Shown here: positions 40,463 through 48,956 of the stretch, piece after piece | Layout of the letters: the number at the start of each line of letters is the position of its first letter | Numbering within the stretch: the first letter of the stretch is position 1 | Assembly: GCA_949752735.1 (NCBI GenBank) | Contig: OX457037.1 | Location: 37,640,096 to 37,704,095 of the forward strand | Direction of reading: 5' to 3' | DNA: 64,000 nt | Origin: Lumbricus terrestris | Taxonomy: Eukaryota > Annelida > Clitellata > Crassiclitellata > Lumbricidae | Translations under genes and position numbers: made by a program | Notes under the pieces: generated by a model | The model's database searches: none | What the model saw: only the letters and a program-made list of their open reading frames with translations | Told to the model about the DNA's origin: nothing

Positions 40463-41058
40463 GTAATTTATATAGCGCCCATTCAAGGGTTTACTCAGAG
40501 GCGCTCCCGACCCAAGCCCGGTCAAAAAGAAAAGTCTTGAGCAATCTATAGAAAGAGCCAGACATGTTCCGAGGGTGGGAACGCAGGTTAGAGGGAAGGT
40601 AATTCCAAGCGGAAGGTCCAGTGACCGAAAATGCCCTGTTCTGCCTAGTGGCAGTGCGGGTATTAGTAACCATAAAGTCACCTCTAGAGGCCGAGCGCAG
40701 AGATCGGCGACCCACAGCATGTATATAATTATATGGACATTTCTATAGCGCCTTATAATAACCCTCGAAGGCTCTTCATTCAAATATATGTTTGGCATGG
40801 AAAGCACTGTGCATTTCATTGGCGGAGATTGCAATTATGTAAAACACTCAATGCAACCAGTTAAGCAACAGATTTCTGGTAAACATAGATGCTAGCCTAC
40901 TTTAAAAGGCGAGGAGACTCGTGTGCAAATTAATAGGTCGACCACTGATGAGCGTTAATTTTTATATTGTTTAAATAATTTTGTGCCAAATGGTTTGCCT
41001 ATAATTATCTTTGCGACTTGTTGCCGTTCCAATCTTTACCGTCAGCTGCAATCTCCAT
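40095..41058. other. Receptor intron with microsatellite and LINE remnant
   Basis: Contains a short (ATTC)n near 40207-40238, an (ATCT)n tract at 40374-40462, a LINE 3' fragment, and non-coding DNA up to the P2 target duplication CTCCAT (41053-41058). No host exon is needed here by phase. Confidence 0.7.
40374..40745 (-). pseudogene. 3' fragment of a CR1/L2-like LINE with (ATAG)n tail
   Basis: The minus-strand frame at 40715-40491 contains TRQNRAFSVTGPSAWNYLPSNLR followed by FYRLLKTFLF, the conserved C-terminal end of CR1/L2-clade reverse transcriptase proteins. The 3' end reads GGGCGCTATATAAATTACATAG and runs into the (ATAG)n tract (40374-40462 on plus), typical of LINE tails. The body is missing. 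Confidence 0.75.
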
Positions 41059-41520
41059 AGTAGTGAAGGACTGCGTCTGACAGGACAGATTGCTTTTTAA
41101 TTACCCCACTGACGGGACTAATTGCTTTTTAATTACCCCGCTGACAGGACAGATTGCTTTTTAATTGCTTTTTATTACCCGCTGACGGGACTAATTGCTT
41201 TTTAATTGCTTTTACGACTACCACTGACGGGACTAATTGCTTTTTAATTGCTTTATGACTACTACTGACGGGACTAATTGCTTTTTATTACCCACTGACG
41301 GGACTAATTGCTTTTTAATTACCGCTGACGGGACTAATTGCTTTTTATTGCTGACTAATGACTTCTTTGATGTGCTTACTAATGACTTTTTCTGATCGGC
41401 TGTCCCAGGAACGGGGTCCTTTGATGTGCTGACTAATGACTTCTTTGATGTGCTTACTAATGACTTTTTATGATCGGCTGGTCCAGAAATATTTACGACT
41501 GACTTCCTTTGATGTGTTTT
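41059..41520 (+). repeat. Left terminal inverted repeat of P2
   Basis: Matches 48957-49418 inverted with very few differences. It is built of tandem units GACGGGACTAATTGCTTTTTA (outer part), then ACTAATGACTTCTTTGATGTG-type units (inner part). It shares only the AGTAG terminus with the P1 TIR. Confidence 0.93.
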
Positions 41521-41675
41521 AGCTAATGACCGCTTTTGATGACTAAAAGTACTTCCAGCTTTTCGAGACATATACAATTATTCTTCTGCCACTTTATTAA
41601 TCAAAGGATACACCCCATTCACTATGAAGAATAAAGAACACACACAACTCTTTTAAATTCGTACAACTTTTATTC

Positions 41676-42122
41676 TTAAACTTCACAAACAAATCTATGC
41701 ACTAAAAAGTCGTTCAACCCTGTATCGGTACTGAACTTGTTGCAAATCGCATTGACGTTATAACCTCTAGCTCTATGTAGCGAATAGAAAATGCAATAAT
41801 GTCCACAGAAACGACTTGTCACGCTCTGAAGCTGTTTAGTTGTATATATCCAATTTGAACAATATTTGTGTAAAAATCGTCTAAATGGAATATCTGGAGC
41901 TCTGCCGAAGGAATCAAAGTATTCGCCATACTCAGGACTTTCAATATACATTGCTATCCAATGTATACCAGGTTGACCATATCTGTCTGTATTGCATACA
42001 ATTATAAACGGTCTATTTCTATTGATAGTTGTAGGTAGGCGATCGCTGGCGAAAACGCCCAAGAACATGGGTGCACACCTCGGATCTCGCCGCAGAAAAT
42101 TTTCTATCGTAATGCCATCCAT
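41676..42122 (-). CDS. Adenain-like cysteine protease (P2)
   Basis: 148 aa with catalytic residues H54 (GIHWIAMY), D70 (EYFDSFG), a Gln in TKQLQ (97 or 99) and C106 (FCGHYCIFY). It would process P2 capsid precursors. It is clearly homologous to but strongly diverged from the P1 protease. It is the last gene before the left TIR, 11 bases after the MCP stop. Confidence 0.92.
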   Translation of the reverse strand: MDGITIENFLRRDPRCAPMFLGVFASDRLPTTINRNRPFIIVCNTDRYGQPGIHWIAMYIESPEYGEYFDSFGRAPDIPFRRFLHKYCSNWIYTTKQLQSVTSRFCGHYCIFYSLHRARGYNVNAICNKFSTDTGLNDFLVHRFVCEV

Positions 42123-42133
42123 ATTCTTCCTTT

Positions 42134-43456
42134 TTAGTTAGTGTAGTCGAAAAGGACGTTTCGCGATCTGTCTATCTCAAGGATATTTTCAAATTCTGCA
42201 AAGGCGATGACGTTTATGGTAGCATCCAAGGCTTGTGCAAATTTCATGTCCACACGGACGTTTCCACTTTTATGCAGGTTGAAATGTCCACCCTCGGCCA
42301 AATCGGGAGTTAAATCAAATGCGTACAAGCAATAGCCGTGTGCGTAATCTTCTCTGCTTATATCGTTGTCCTCATCCCTTTGCCACTTGCCAGTGCCCAT
42401 GAAAAGCGATGCATACGCATTCACAAACTGATTATTTGTAAAGTTAGTTTCCAATGGTTTTATACTTTGCTGCTGCCCACCCAGATATACTTTTAATTGT
42501 GACAGATTCATATGTTTGAAATTGAACGGATTCTTCGTGTAAACACCGTTGAATGAGTCGTTATCAATGCAACCAAAAACAATACGAGTGGGAAGCTGAC
42601 CGGTGAAAAGACACTCTTGCGTAACGTCCAGATTTCCTCTAGGAACAGTAAAAGTCTTGCAAACAACCCTTCGAATGGGAAACTTCAAATTTCCAATCTC
42701 TAGCGCTTTGGCATGCGCTAGGAATACTGACGGGCTTAACTTGACTTTTCTGACATACAACTTACATTCCAATATTTTTACTTTGTATGACGCACCAGGC
42801 ATCGAGGACATTAGACAGAATGAATCTTTATTTCTTATGAGTCGTATTTTTATATTAATGTCATTTGGCAAGAATCTTTCCTGAAAGAAGAGATCGCTGT
42901 GAATGCCACCCAGCATATCGACAACGCGGCCTTCGTCCGTCAGAGCACTGCGTTTCTTGAATCCTACGTTCGTACCGGCATCGTCGTGCGGATTGTTTTC
43001 TTCGAAGCGTCTGGTGGTATCTTTGTAAAAGAGTGCAGAGGTGAGTTGAGAATTTTTGCTTGACGTGCCGTAGCTGAGCAGAGTCTCAAGATAGCTTCTA
43101 TATGCATACGTGTTGTTTGAAGAAGTGACCAGCGTATCGTTTAGAGTTATATCAACTTCGGAAAAAAGGCTGTGTAGGAAAAGATTGATAGGTCCAACAT
43201 GATCTTCAGCATCTATAGCTTCGTTATTCGCTCGAACGATAGAGGCTCTAACGTAAAGCTGCGTGTTAGACAGATCTAGGTAATCTTGGCCTGCGCCTGT
43301 TATGCTAAATTCTATAGGCGTGCCCTGTGATATCGTTGCTATTGGATTATATTCCACGTACGACCCAGATTCTATACTGGTCTGCGTAGGAGGAACGCTG
43401 AAAAGATCAAGTTCGCTCTTTGCACACTCGCAGGACTGGGGATGAACGAATGCCAT
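42134..43456 (-). CDS. Major capsid protein of P2, F54H12.2-like double-jelly-roll family
   Basis: 440 aa. It belongs to the metazoan family usually annotated as 'F54H12.2-like', which is the major capsid protein of a Polinton/adintovirus-related lineage. Recognised by SGSYVEYNPI, the YLDLSNTQLYVRA strand, NLFLHSLFSEVDITLND and the closing AFAEFENILEIDRSRNV. It is very different from the P1 MCP, so the two elements come from separate lineages. It is followed by the protease gene and preceded by the 134-aa gene with a 2-base gap. Confidence 0.9.
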   Translation of the reverse strand: MAFVHPQSCECAKSELDLFSVPPTQTSIESGSYVEYNPIATISQGTPIEFSITGAGQDYLDLSNTQLYVRASIVRANNEAIDAEDHVGPINLFLHSLFSEVDITLNDTLVTSSNNTYAYRSYLETLLSYGTSSKNSQLTSALFYKDTTRRFEENNPHDDAGTNVGFKKRSALTDEGRVVDMLGGIHSDLFFQERFLPNDINIKIRLIRNKDSFCLMSSMPGASYKVKILECKLYVRKVKLSPSVFLAHAKALEIGNLKFPIRRVVCKTFTVPRGNLDVTQECLFTGQLPTRIVFGCIDNDSFNGVYTKNPFNFKHMNLSQLKVYLGGQQQSIKPLETNFTNNQFVNAYASLFMGTGKWQRDEDNDISREDYAHGYCLYAFDLTPDLAEGGHFNLHKSGNVRVDMKFAQALDATINVIAFAEFENILEIDRSRNVLFDYTN

Positions 43457-43458
43457 TT

Positions 43459-43863
43459 TTAAACTACACCGAATATATCTTCCTTGACTCTTTTCCTATT
43501 TCTTCTCAGAGAGCGCTTACGTCTTTTCCCTCCGTTACCACTTTGAACATTAAAATCGTTTGATGATGTAAAGGCCTTTATACCTTCTGGTACACGGCGC
43601 TTGGCAGCCTCAATGATGTGTTCACCGTCCGCCACATCGTTCGCAATCTGAAGACCTGTTCTCAACGCTTGTTTCCCAAGCGCTTTAGCACCCGTCTGTA
43701 TAAGTGGCCACGCGCTTCTAAAGAGCCCGCTAAGAAAGCTGCCCAGGCCATGACCCCGCTGAAGACGCGCGCCCTGAAAAAACGGCATGCCATCGCCGCT
43801 TTGCTGCATATAATAGTCTTCATATGCCAAACGACTCGCATCGCAGCAGAATGGCTTTTTCAT
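43459..43863 (-). CDS. pVI/pX-like small capsid protein (P2)
   Basis: 134 aa. GDGMPFFQGARLQRGHGLGSF precedes an amphipathic segment (LSGLFRSAWPLIQTGAKALG), then a helix, and an Arg/Lys-rich tail (GGKRRKRSLRRNRKRVKED). The order of Gly motif, amphipathic helix and basic C terminus suits a protease-matured cement or core protein. It starts overlapping by four bases with the end of the penton-like gene (ATGA-type overlap at 43860-43863), indicating tight coupling. Confidence 0.7.
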   Translation of the reverse strand: MKKPFCCDASRLAYEDYYMQQSGDGMPFFQGARLQRGHGLGSFLSGLFRSAWPLIQTGAKALGKQALRTGLQIANDVADGEHIIEAAKRRVPEGIKAFTSSNDFNVQSGNGGKRRKRSLRRNRKRVKEDIFGVV

Positions 43864-44684
43864 TGTAAAAGATATGGAATTTTACAGTGTCTGAAATGTA
43901 ATGTGACGATACACTTTCCGCTTTCGAATGAAACTGGATCGCCGGTATCCGTCCTTATATTCACTTCTATAGAGTCGAAATTCTTCTGCTGCAGAGGTAT
44001 GTAGATGGGCTTTTCGTAGATCATGCGCACGTTGTCGCCAGCTTTTCCACTAACATTAACGATTCTGAGTAATGGCGCCTTTGTATCTCCCACAGGAACA
44101 TGTTCGAGCACGTCGCAATAAATATACAGTGAAGAAAAGCTTCGATTTATATCGCAAGTTCTATCGCCGGTAAATTCAATAAAGGCCTCGCCGTCCTGAC
44201 CGTAGTTGACAATAGGAATCTGCCGAACATCGATGCCAAGCATAGAACATAAAGCACGCGAAAAATGTATCTTTACACCTTTGTTTATATCGCCCGTAAA
44301 TCTTTTCGACACAGGATCGTATCTAAATTTTGGAAATTCGAGCAAATCATTTTCTTCGGCAACGCCTCTTATAAATTTGTTTATGGAATCTATAAGATGG
44401 AGCGGCGTTTCGTAGTAGCCGGTCGGCAAGCGCCTTCTCTTATGCACAGGATTGGGCTGCATTGCGCCGCTTTCGGTAAACGTGGTATGCATGTACGATA
44501 TTCCACCGTCTTCACTTTCTAAATTGTTCCACGTATGAGGGTACTGTATTTCAAGAAGAGCAACTTCCCAATCGCCGCTTAGAGAGATGGAATTCTCCAA
44601 ACGTGTTGTAAATTGTGCTACTGTATTATTCGGATAAAATGTCATGGAGCTGTTGCTAGGCAGGGTGAGATAGAAGTGTGCCAT
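43860..44684 (-). CDS. Penton-like minor capsid protein, intact copy (P2)
   Basis: 274 aa beginning MAHFYLTLPSNSSM. Family features include FTTRLENSISLSGDWEVALLEIQYPHTW, LPTGYYETPLHLIDSIN, a KHFSRALCSMLGI-like region and PLLRIVNVSG ... PIYIPLQQKNFDSIEV, ending in a LHFRHC strand. This is the family that accompanies F54H12.2-type MCPs. A broken paralogue lies directly upstream at 44688-45557. Confidence 0.8.
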   Translation of the reverse strand: MAHFYLTLPSNSSMTFYPNNTVAQFTTRLENSISLSGDWEVALLEIQYPHTWNNLESEDGGISYMHTTFTESGAMQPNPVHKRRRLPTGYYETPLHLIDSINKFIRGVAEENDLLEFPKFRYDPVSKRFTGDINKGVKIHFSRALCSMLGIDVRQIPIVNYGQDGEAFIEFTGDRTCDINRSFSSLYIYCDVLEHVPVGDTKAPLLRIVNVSGKAGDNVRMIYEKPIYIPLQQKNFDSIEVNIRTDTGDPVSFESGKCIVTLHFRHCKIPYLLQ

Positions 44685-44687
44685 GAT

Positions 44688-45557
44688 TTACAGAAGACTG
44701 AAATTTTTGCACTGCCTGAAATGTAGTACAACGAACGACTTCCCATGCTCGAATGGGATTGCTTTTCCATTATCGCCTCTCATATATATTTCTATCGAAT
44801 CGAAATTCTTCTGCTGAATAGGTACGTATAAAGCGGACTTGTACAAGACGTGCACATTATCATCACTTTTATCTTCTATATTAACTATGCGGAGTAATGG
44901 CGCTTTCGAATCACCAAGCACAACAGATTCAAGCACATTACAATATACGTATATACGCGAAAAGCTCGGATTTATATCGATGCTGTAATCAGATTGCCAT
45001 TCCCAGTCGGGCACCTCGTCCCACGCTTTAATATAATCCTCGTAACGCTCGTGATAAAAATATGCGCCGTAATTGTTGTTTTCGATAACTTTATGTCTTT
45101 CATCTATACCTAAAATATTGCACAAGTGCTCTGAGAAGGTTACACGTGCAGCGAGATTTATTTTACCGCAGACTCTTTTCGTTATGGCATCATATCAAAA
45201 TTTCGGATATTTTTCGAGCGAATGCAATTCGGCTACATCCTCTATATTCTTATTTATGGCATCTACTATAGCAGCAATATTTTCGTAGTAGCCGGCCGGT
45301 AGCTGCCAGGAGCGCTGGATAGAGGTGCACACGGCATCGAAGGCTCCTCTTTTAGGCATTTGGGCAAATGTAAAGTCGCCCTGGCCAGCTTGCATGTTGT
45401 ACCAGGTGTGCGGATATTGCATTTGCAGAAGCGCAACTTCCCAACGCCCTTTGAGGGAGACGGCATTTTCCAATCTCGTTGTAAAGTGTGCTGTAGTATT
45501 GTCGGGAAAATGTCTCATGGAGCTGTTGCTAGGCAGGGTGAGATAAAAATGCGCCAT
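44688..45557 (-). pseudogene. Penton-like paralogue with one in-frame TGA (P2)
   Basis: Tandem paralogue of the intact gene: it starts MAHFYLTLPSNSSM at 45557 and ends with a LHFRQC strand at 44688. The frame is the same throughout but a TGA at 45195-45197 interrupts it after 120 codons, where the intact paralogue has Arg. The remaining 169 codons stay open and conserved (CNILGIDERHKV, VPIQQKNFDSIEI). The position suits CpG deamination. The damage therefore looks recent, or the stop is an assembly error. If expressed without readthrough, only a fragment would result. Confidence 0.8.
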
Positions 45558-45596
45558 TGTCGATCGCCTACTCTGGCAGACTGTGAGAAATCCTTT

Positions 45597-46625
45597 CTAG
45601 ACTTTGAATATATCCTGAGTCCACGAGTTGAACTTGTCTTCGTATCCTTTCCACTTTACAAAATACTCTGTCTTGCCACGCCGCTTACGACTCTTCAGAA
45701 TTTTTTCGACCGTGTAAATATCGTCGTCCTTTAAAATTCTTTGCAACTCAAATTCGTAGAATTTCCCTTTTATTTTTTCACCGCTTAAATCTTCGACTTC
45801 ATAGGTTACGGGGTCGGTAGGCACACGACTTACAATCTTAAAGATTTCCGTCGACCAGCTTGGCAAGTATCCCTTCTGGAATGCTATCCTAGCCTTTGCG
45901 ATTCTAACCTTGTCGTTCACTTCGTATTTCCAATTGGCAGGGCGCTTCTTCTCGCCGTACAAACGATTTATGATAATATTTTCGTTATCCTTAGAAACCT
46001 GATTGGGTGTCATGGCTATAGATCTATGATACGTGTTGTTGTAAGAATGCATGAGATCTTGCAAAATATCTATATATCTATATGTATTCTTATAAGTAAA
46101 GTATTTCCACATCTTGGTCTTAAGAGTTCTATTGAATCGCTCGACCACAGAGGCTTTTATGTCGCTATTTTCGGATGTGTAAAAACGAATAGAATTTTTA
46201 CGTAGCATGGATTGAAAGCTTTTATTAATGAACTCTGTTCCCTTGTCAGTTTGCAAATTAGCCGGCTGTCTATCTAAAAGAATGAATGAAAATGCTTCGA
46301 CCAAGTCTGCGGCGGACTTTGATTTTAGTGGGACCGCCCAAGCGTATTTAGACAAGACATCTATACAGGTTAAAATGTATTTATTTTTATCATTATGTTT
46401 GCTCAATGCAGAAAGATCCGCCAAGTCCGCTTGCCACAGATTGCCAATACCTGGCGCGAACGTTTTTCGTCTTCTAAATTTCAGTCTAACAGGCTTATGT
46501 AGTGTGTATGCATCTTGTTTGATCAACCAATTTTTAACGTCTTTAGTTTTAAAGTCAGAATATTTTTGAAATGCCGACACGCCGGCTAAGCTTCCAGGAG
46601 TCTTGGGATCGAAATATGACTCCAT
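45597..46625 (-). CDS. DDE integrase with chromodomain (P2)
   Basis: 342 aa, intact, with a normal ATG. The N-terminal region (MESYFDPKTPGSLAGVSAF) is followed by the catalytic core: D67 (WQADLAD), D127 (LQTDKGTEF) and E162 (VVERFNRTLK), giving a D,D34E spacing. A C-terminal chromodomain (YTVEKILKSRKRRGKTEYFVKW ... FNSW) is present. It is expected to insert P2 DNA with 6-bp duplications, consistent with CTCCAT. Unlike P1, it needs no frameshift. Its start overlaps by one base the stop of the 222-aa gene. Confidence 0.93.
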   Translation of the reverse strand: MESYFDPKTPGSLAGVSAFQKYSDFKTKDVKNWLIKQDAYTLHKPVRLKFRRRKTFAPGIGNLWQADLADLSALSKHNDKNKYILTCIDVLSKYAWAVPLKSKSAADLVEAFSFILLDRQPANLQTDKGTEFINKSFQSMLRKNSIRFYTSENSDIKASVVERFNRTLKTKMWKYFTYKNTYRYIDILQDLMHSYNNTYHRSIAMTPNQVSKDNENIIINRLYGEKKRPANWKYEVNDKVRIAKARIAFQKGYLPSWSTEIFKIVSRVPTDPVTYEVEDLSGEKIKGKFYEFELQRILKDDDIYTVEKILKSRKRRGKTEYFVKWKGYEDKFNSWTQDIFKV

Positions 46626-47293
46626 CAGTAAGTCAGCCAGGACGAAGAAGTTGACGACAGCGAGGGAAGGTGCTGTTTACCGTGAATGCTCTTTGGCGTA
46701 ACTGGTGTCGAGTCCTGCGTGGAATCGTTAATATACGACCAGCGTTCTTGATTTCCTATCAGCTCGCGAGGAATGTTTGAATCTTTCAGAGCTTCGGCTA
46801 AGAGACGCCATCCCGTGGGTGCGGACGTCGTCGTGCGTTTTCTCATAAGATCGTTCACCAAATCGACCATGTGCGTTTTCGGAATAGTTGCATCCTTCAA
46901 AATAAGTTCACCTTTAGAAGTCCACGACAAATCGGGAATGCTCTTCATGTGCGACAAGAGTGTCGCAGCTTGTGTTTTCCATTTCTTTGGGACAGTTTCC
47001 AAGACTTGTGCCTCTATGCTGCTAGCTTTGACAGTTTCATCAGGAGTTGCCGCCGCCGCCGCCGCCACCTTTTCTACAGTTTCAAACTTTGTAACTACAG
47101 AGGGTTTATCAATCTTCAAGTAACGACTCAAACTGTTGGTATATAGTTTGGCTTTATCATCGTCTGCAATATTCCTATGCAGAATATCATACATCTGCGT
47201 ATCCAAGTTCGACAATGTTTTGTCTAGCATCGTTTCTTTCCATTTCTCTATCTGCCTAGGCTCCACCAGCACCATTTTCTTTGTATGTTCCAT
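46625..47293 (-). CDS. Conserved unknown protein (222 aa, P2)
   Basis: It begins MEHTKKMVLVEPRQIEKW, has an Ala run (KVAAAAAATPDE, about 70-81), then a conserved-looking domain with VPKKWKTQAATLLSHMKSIPDLSW, SKGELILKDATIPKTHMVDLVNDLMRKR and GWRLLAEALKDSNIPRELIG, and ends in a Ser/Thr-rich tail. I recall similar proteins beside F54H12.2-type capsid genes. Function unknown. By position it may be a capsid assembly factor equivalent to P1's 299-aa protein. Confidence 0.65.
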   Translation of the reverse strand: MEHTKKMVLVEPRQIEKWKETMLDKTLSNLDTQMYDILHRNIADDDKAKLYTNSLSRYLKIDKPSVVTKFETVEKVAAAAAATPDETVKASSIEAQVLETVPKKWKTQAATLLSHMKSIPDLSWTSKGELILKDATIPKTHMVDLVNDLMRKRTTTSAPTGWRLLAEALKDSNIPRELIGNQERWSYINDSTQDSTPVTPKSIHGKQHLPSLSSTSSSWLTY

Positions 47294-47294
47294 A

Positions 47295-47669
47295 CTATAT
47301 TTTATTATTCAGCAATGTGCCCAGAAAAGAAAGCACAGGGGTTAGCAAGGCTCCTAGGAATCCACCAGTCTGCACTAAACGTTTCTTAATTTTCACGCGC
47401 GTCTTCTTAGAGGCAAGCTTTCTCAGCTTGTGTTTGAATCGACCGAGTCTTTTCTTCTGAGCATCTTTCAAAGGTACAGTACCTTTTAAAACGTTGAGTG
47501 CGCACTCACATAGACAGTAAAGCAGTGAAGAATTACAGTCCTTTAAAATTCGCTTCCTTACTTTAGGCGAAGATTCTTTAAGCAGTCTGAGTTTCTCAAA
47601 TTTCTCCTTAATGGATTCGCACATTTTGAATGAATGAGAGATGCTGCTGGAGCAGGAGTTTATATTCAT
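47295..47669 (-). CDS. Basic protein ending in TGGFLGALLTP (124 aa, P2)
   Basis: Helical N-terminal part, then a strongly basic centre (KKRLGRFKHKLRKLASKK, VKIKKRL), then QTGGFLGALLTPVLSFLGTLL at the C terminus, a hydrophobic, probably membrane-active segment. P1's 204-aa protein contains QGGFIGALLPFLA, so both elements use a similar module although their capsids are diverged. The last four bases of the ATPase gene overlap its start. Confidence 0.65.
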   Translation of the reverse strand: MNINSCSSSISHSFKMCESIKEKFEKLRLLKESSPKVRKRILKDCNSSLLYCLCECALNVLKGTVPLKDAQKKRLGRFKHKLRKLASKKTRVKIKKRLVQTGGFLGALLTPVLSFLGTLLNNKI

Positions 47670-48280
47670 TTCCTTACATAGACATAATGCGTCTCGCCTG
47701 GGAAAATGTTTGTCCTTATGCGACAGCGATCGTCAGTTTCCGGTTTCAGATCGACCAAAAGATAACCGAAAGGTGCCATAGTCACATCATGGAATGCTTC
47801 TATCATGAAATTGGCCTTACCGGGAAACATCTGTCGTGCGAGTATTGCAACCTGTGTGCTGTCTCTAACATTTTTGAAGAGTACAAAGTAATGAGCATTC
47901 AAACTGATTGTTCTTGTATGCTTTCCGCTATAGAAAAGGTTCTGCGTCAGGTAGAGTATGGAAACATTCATATGATGGCTAATCTTTGTAAACAATTTGG
48001 TAACTCTCTCATCCGTCTCACTCATAAGGTCGTCTAAAATGAGCAGTGTCTTCTGCTTACCATCGAAAATACTCAAGTCTGGCAAACCTTCGTGAAATTG
48101 AACTTGTGTGTATTTATCAAAGATTTCTTGATAGATTCCATAGCACCAAATAATTTTTTCTATTGCAGGTTTGACCATATATCCTAAATGATCTATAAAA
48201 CGTAAAGTGAAATTGGTTTTTCCACAGCCGCTAGGTCCGCTAATTATAGCAGAGAAAGGATGTGACCATGTGGGATCCAT
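47666..48280 (-). CDS. FtsK/HerA-type packaging ATPase (P2)
   Basis: 204 aa from the ATG at 48280 (MDPTWSHPF), chosen over the longer upstream start because that would overlap the RING gene and the family starts close to Walker A. Walker A GPSGCGKT at 15-22; Walker B TLLILDDL at about 78-85; LYLTQNLFYSGKHTRTISLNAH matches the A32 sensor region. Packages DNA into capsids. The stop overlaps the following gene by four bases, as in a compact polycistron. Confidence 0.92.
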   Translation of the reverse strand: MDPTWSHPFSAIISGPSGCGKTNFTLRFIDHLGYMVKPAIEKIIWCYGIYQEIFDKYTQVQFHEGLPDLSIFDGKQKTLLILDDLMSETDERVTKLFTKISHHMNVSILYLTQNLFYSGKHTRTISLNAHYFVLFKNVRDSTQVAILARQMFPGKANFMIEAFHDVTMAPFGYLLVDLKPETDDRCRIRTNIFPGETHYVYVRK

Positions 48281-48317
48281 TTTAAAAGTAAATATCTTTT
48301 GAATCATACAGAGCTTT

Positions 48318-48686
48318 TTATACGAGGTATATTCTGACAGTTCCAAGAATGCGCTCACCGCAAGAGGGGCAGTGTGTTGCAATGTCCGCGCAGGGGTCGC
48401 ACATGTTCACATGCGCACATGGAAGAGATAAGGACTGCACTTGCTTTTCTTTACAGACTATACAGATAACAGATTTCTTCAATCTTTCATTCTCCGCTTT
48501 AAGTTTCATAGTGCTATACTTTACAACGTTTTCATCTTCACTGTGATCGCTTGCATCATCGTCTTCAGCTTGACACATTACACATTCGCATCTGTAGTTT
48601 CCAAAAACATCCATTTCACATTTACTAATATCTGGACACATATCAATTGCTGCTGCTGCTGCTCTTACGAACGTAAGAATAATCAA
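48318..48686 (-). CDS. RING-finger protein (P2)
   Basis: 122 aa. The C-terminal C3HC4 RING has C75, C78 (CIVC), C90, H92 (LPCAH), C96, C99 (CDPC), C106, C109 (CPSC), followed by GERILGTVRIYLV, the arrangement of RINGs in inhibitor-of-apoptosis proteins. The N-terminal half is acidic (EDDDASDHSEDE) and has an extra Cys cluster; no BIR domain is present. It is probably an E3 ubiquitin ligase, acting on host or element proteins. It is the only gene in P2 without an obvious virion or integration role. Confidence 0.8.
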   Translation of the reverse strand: MIILTFVRAAAAAIDMCPDISKCEMDVFGNYRCECVMCQAEDDDASDHSEDENVVKYSTMKLKAENERLKKSVICIVCKEKQVQSLSLPCAHVNMCDPCADIATHCPSCGERILGTVRIYLV

Positions 48687-48956
48687 ATGATTGTAAATGA
48701 AAAAAGGGTCGTGCTTATATAGTTCATAAAGTTGGTTGTGTGCGAGTAGAAATGTTTCTATTGGATATAATTATGCCAAGAGTTGTATGATAAAAAAGTG
48801 TCCAGTCATGTTGTGTAATGGAATAGGACTTGCATGCTGAAGGAGAGCTGTGATGAGTAGTTACAAATGTGTTCTAACGATTGACAACAAGAAAGACATT
48901 AAATGAAGCTGTTGAACATCAAAGGGCTCCGTTGGATGTAAATAAAGTCATTAGCT

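Noticed and set aside
44688..45557. Selenocysteine or stop-codon readthrough at the TGA of the penton-like paralogue
   Set aside because: The intact paralogue has Arg there, no SECIS-like element was evident, and virion proteins are not known selenoproteins; a simple nonsense mutation is more likely.
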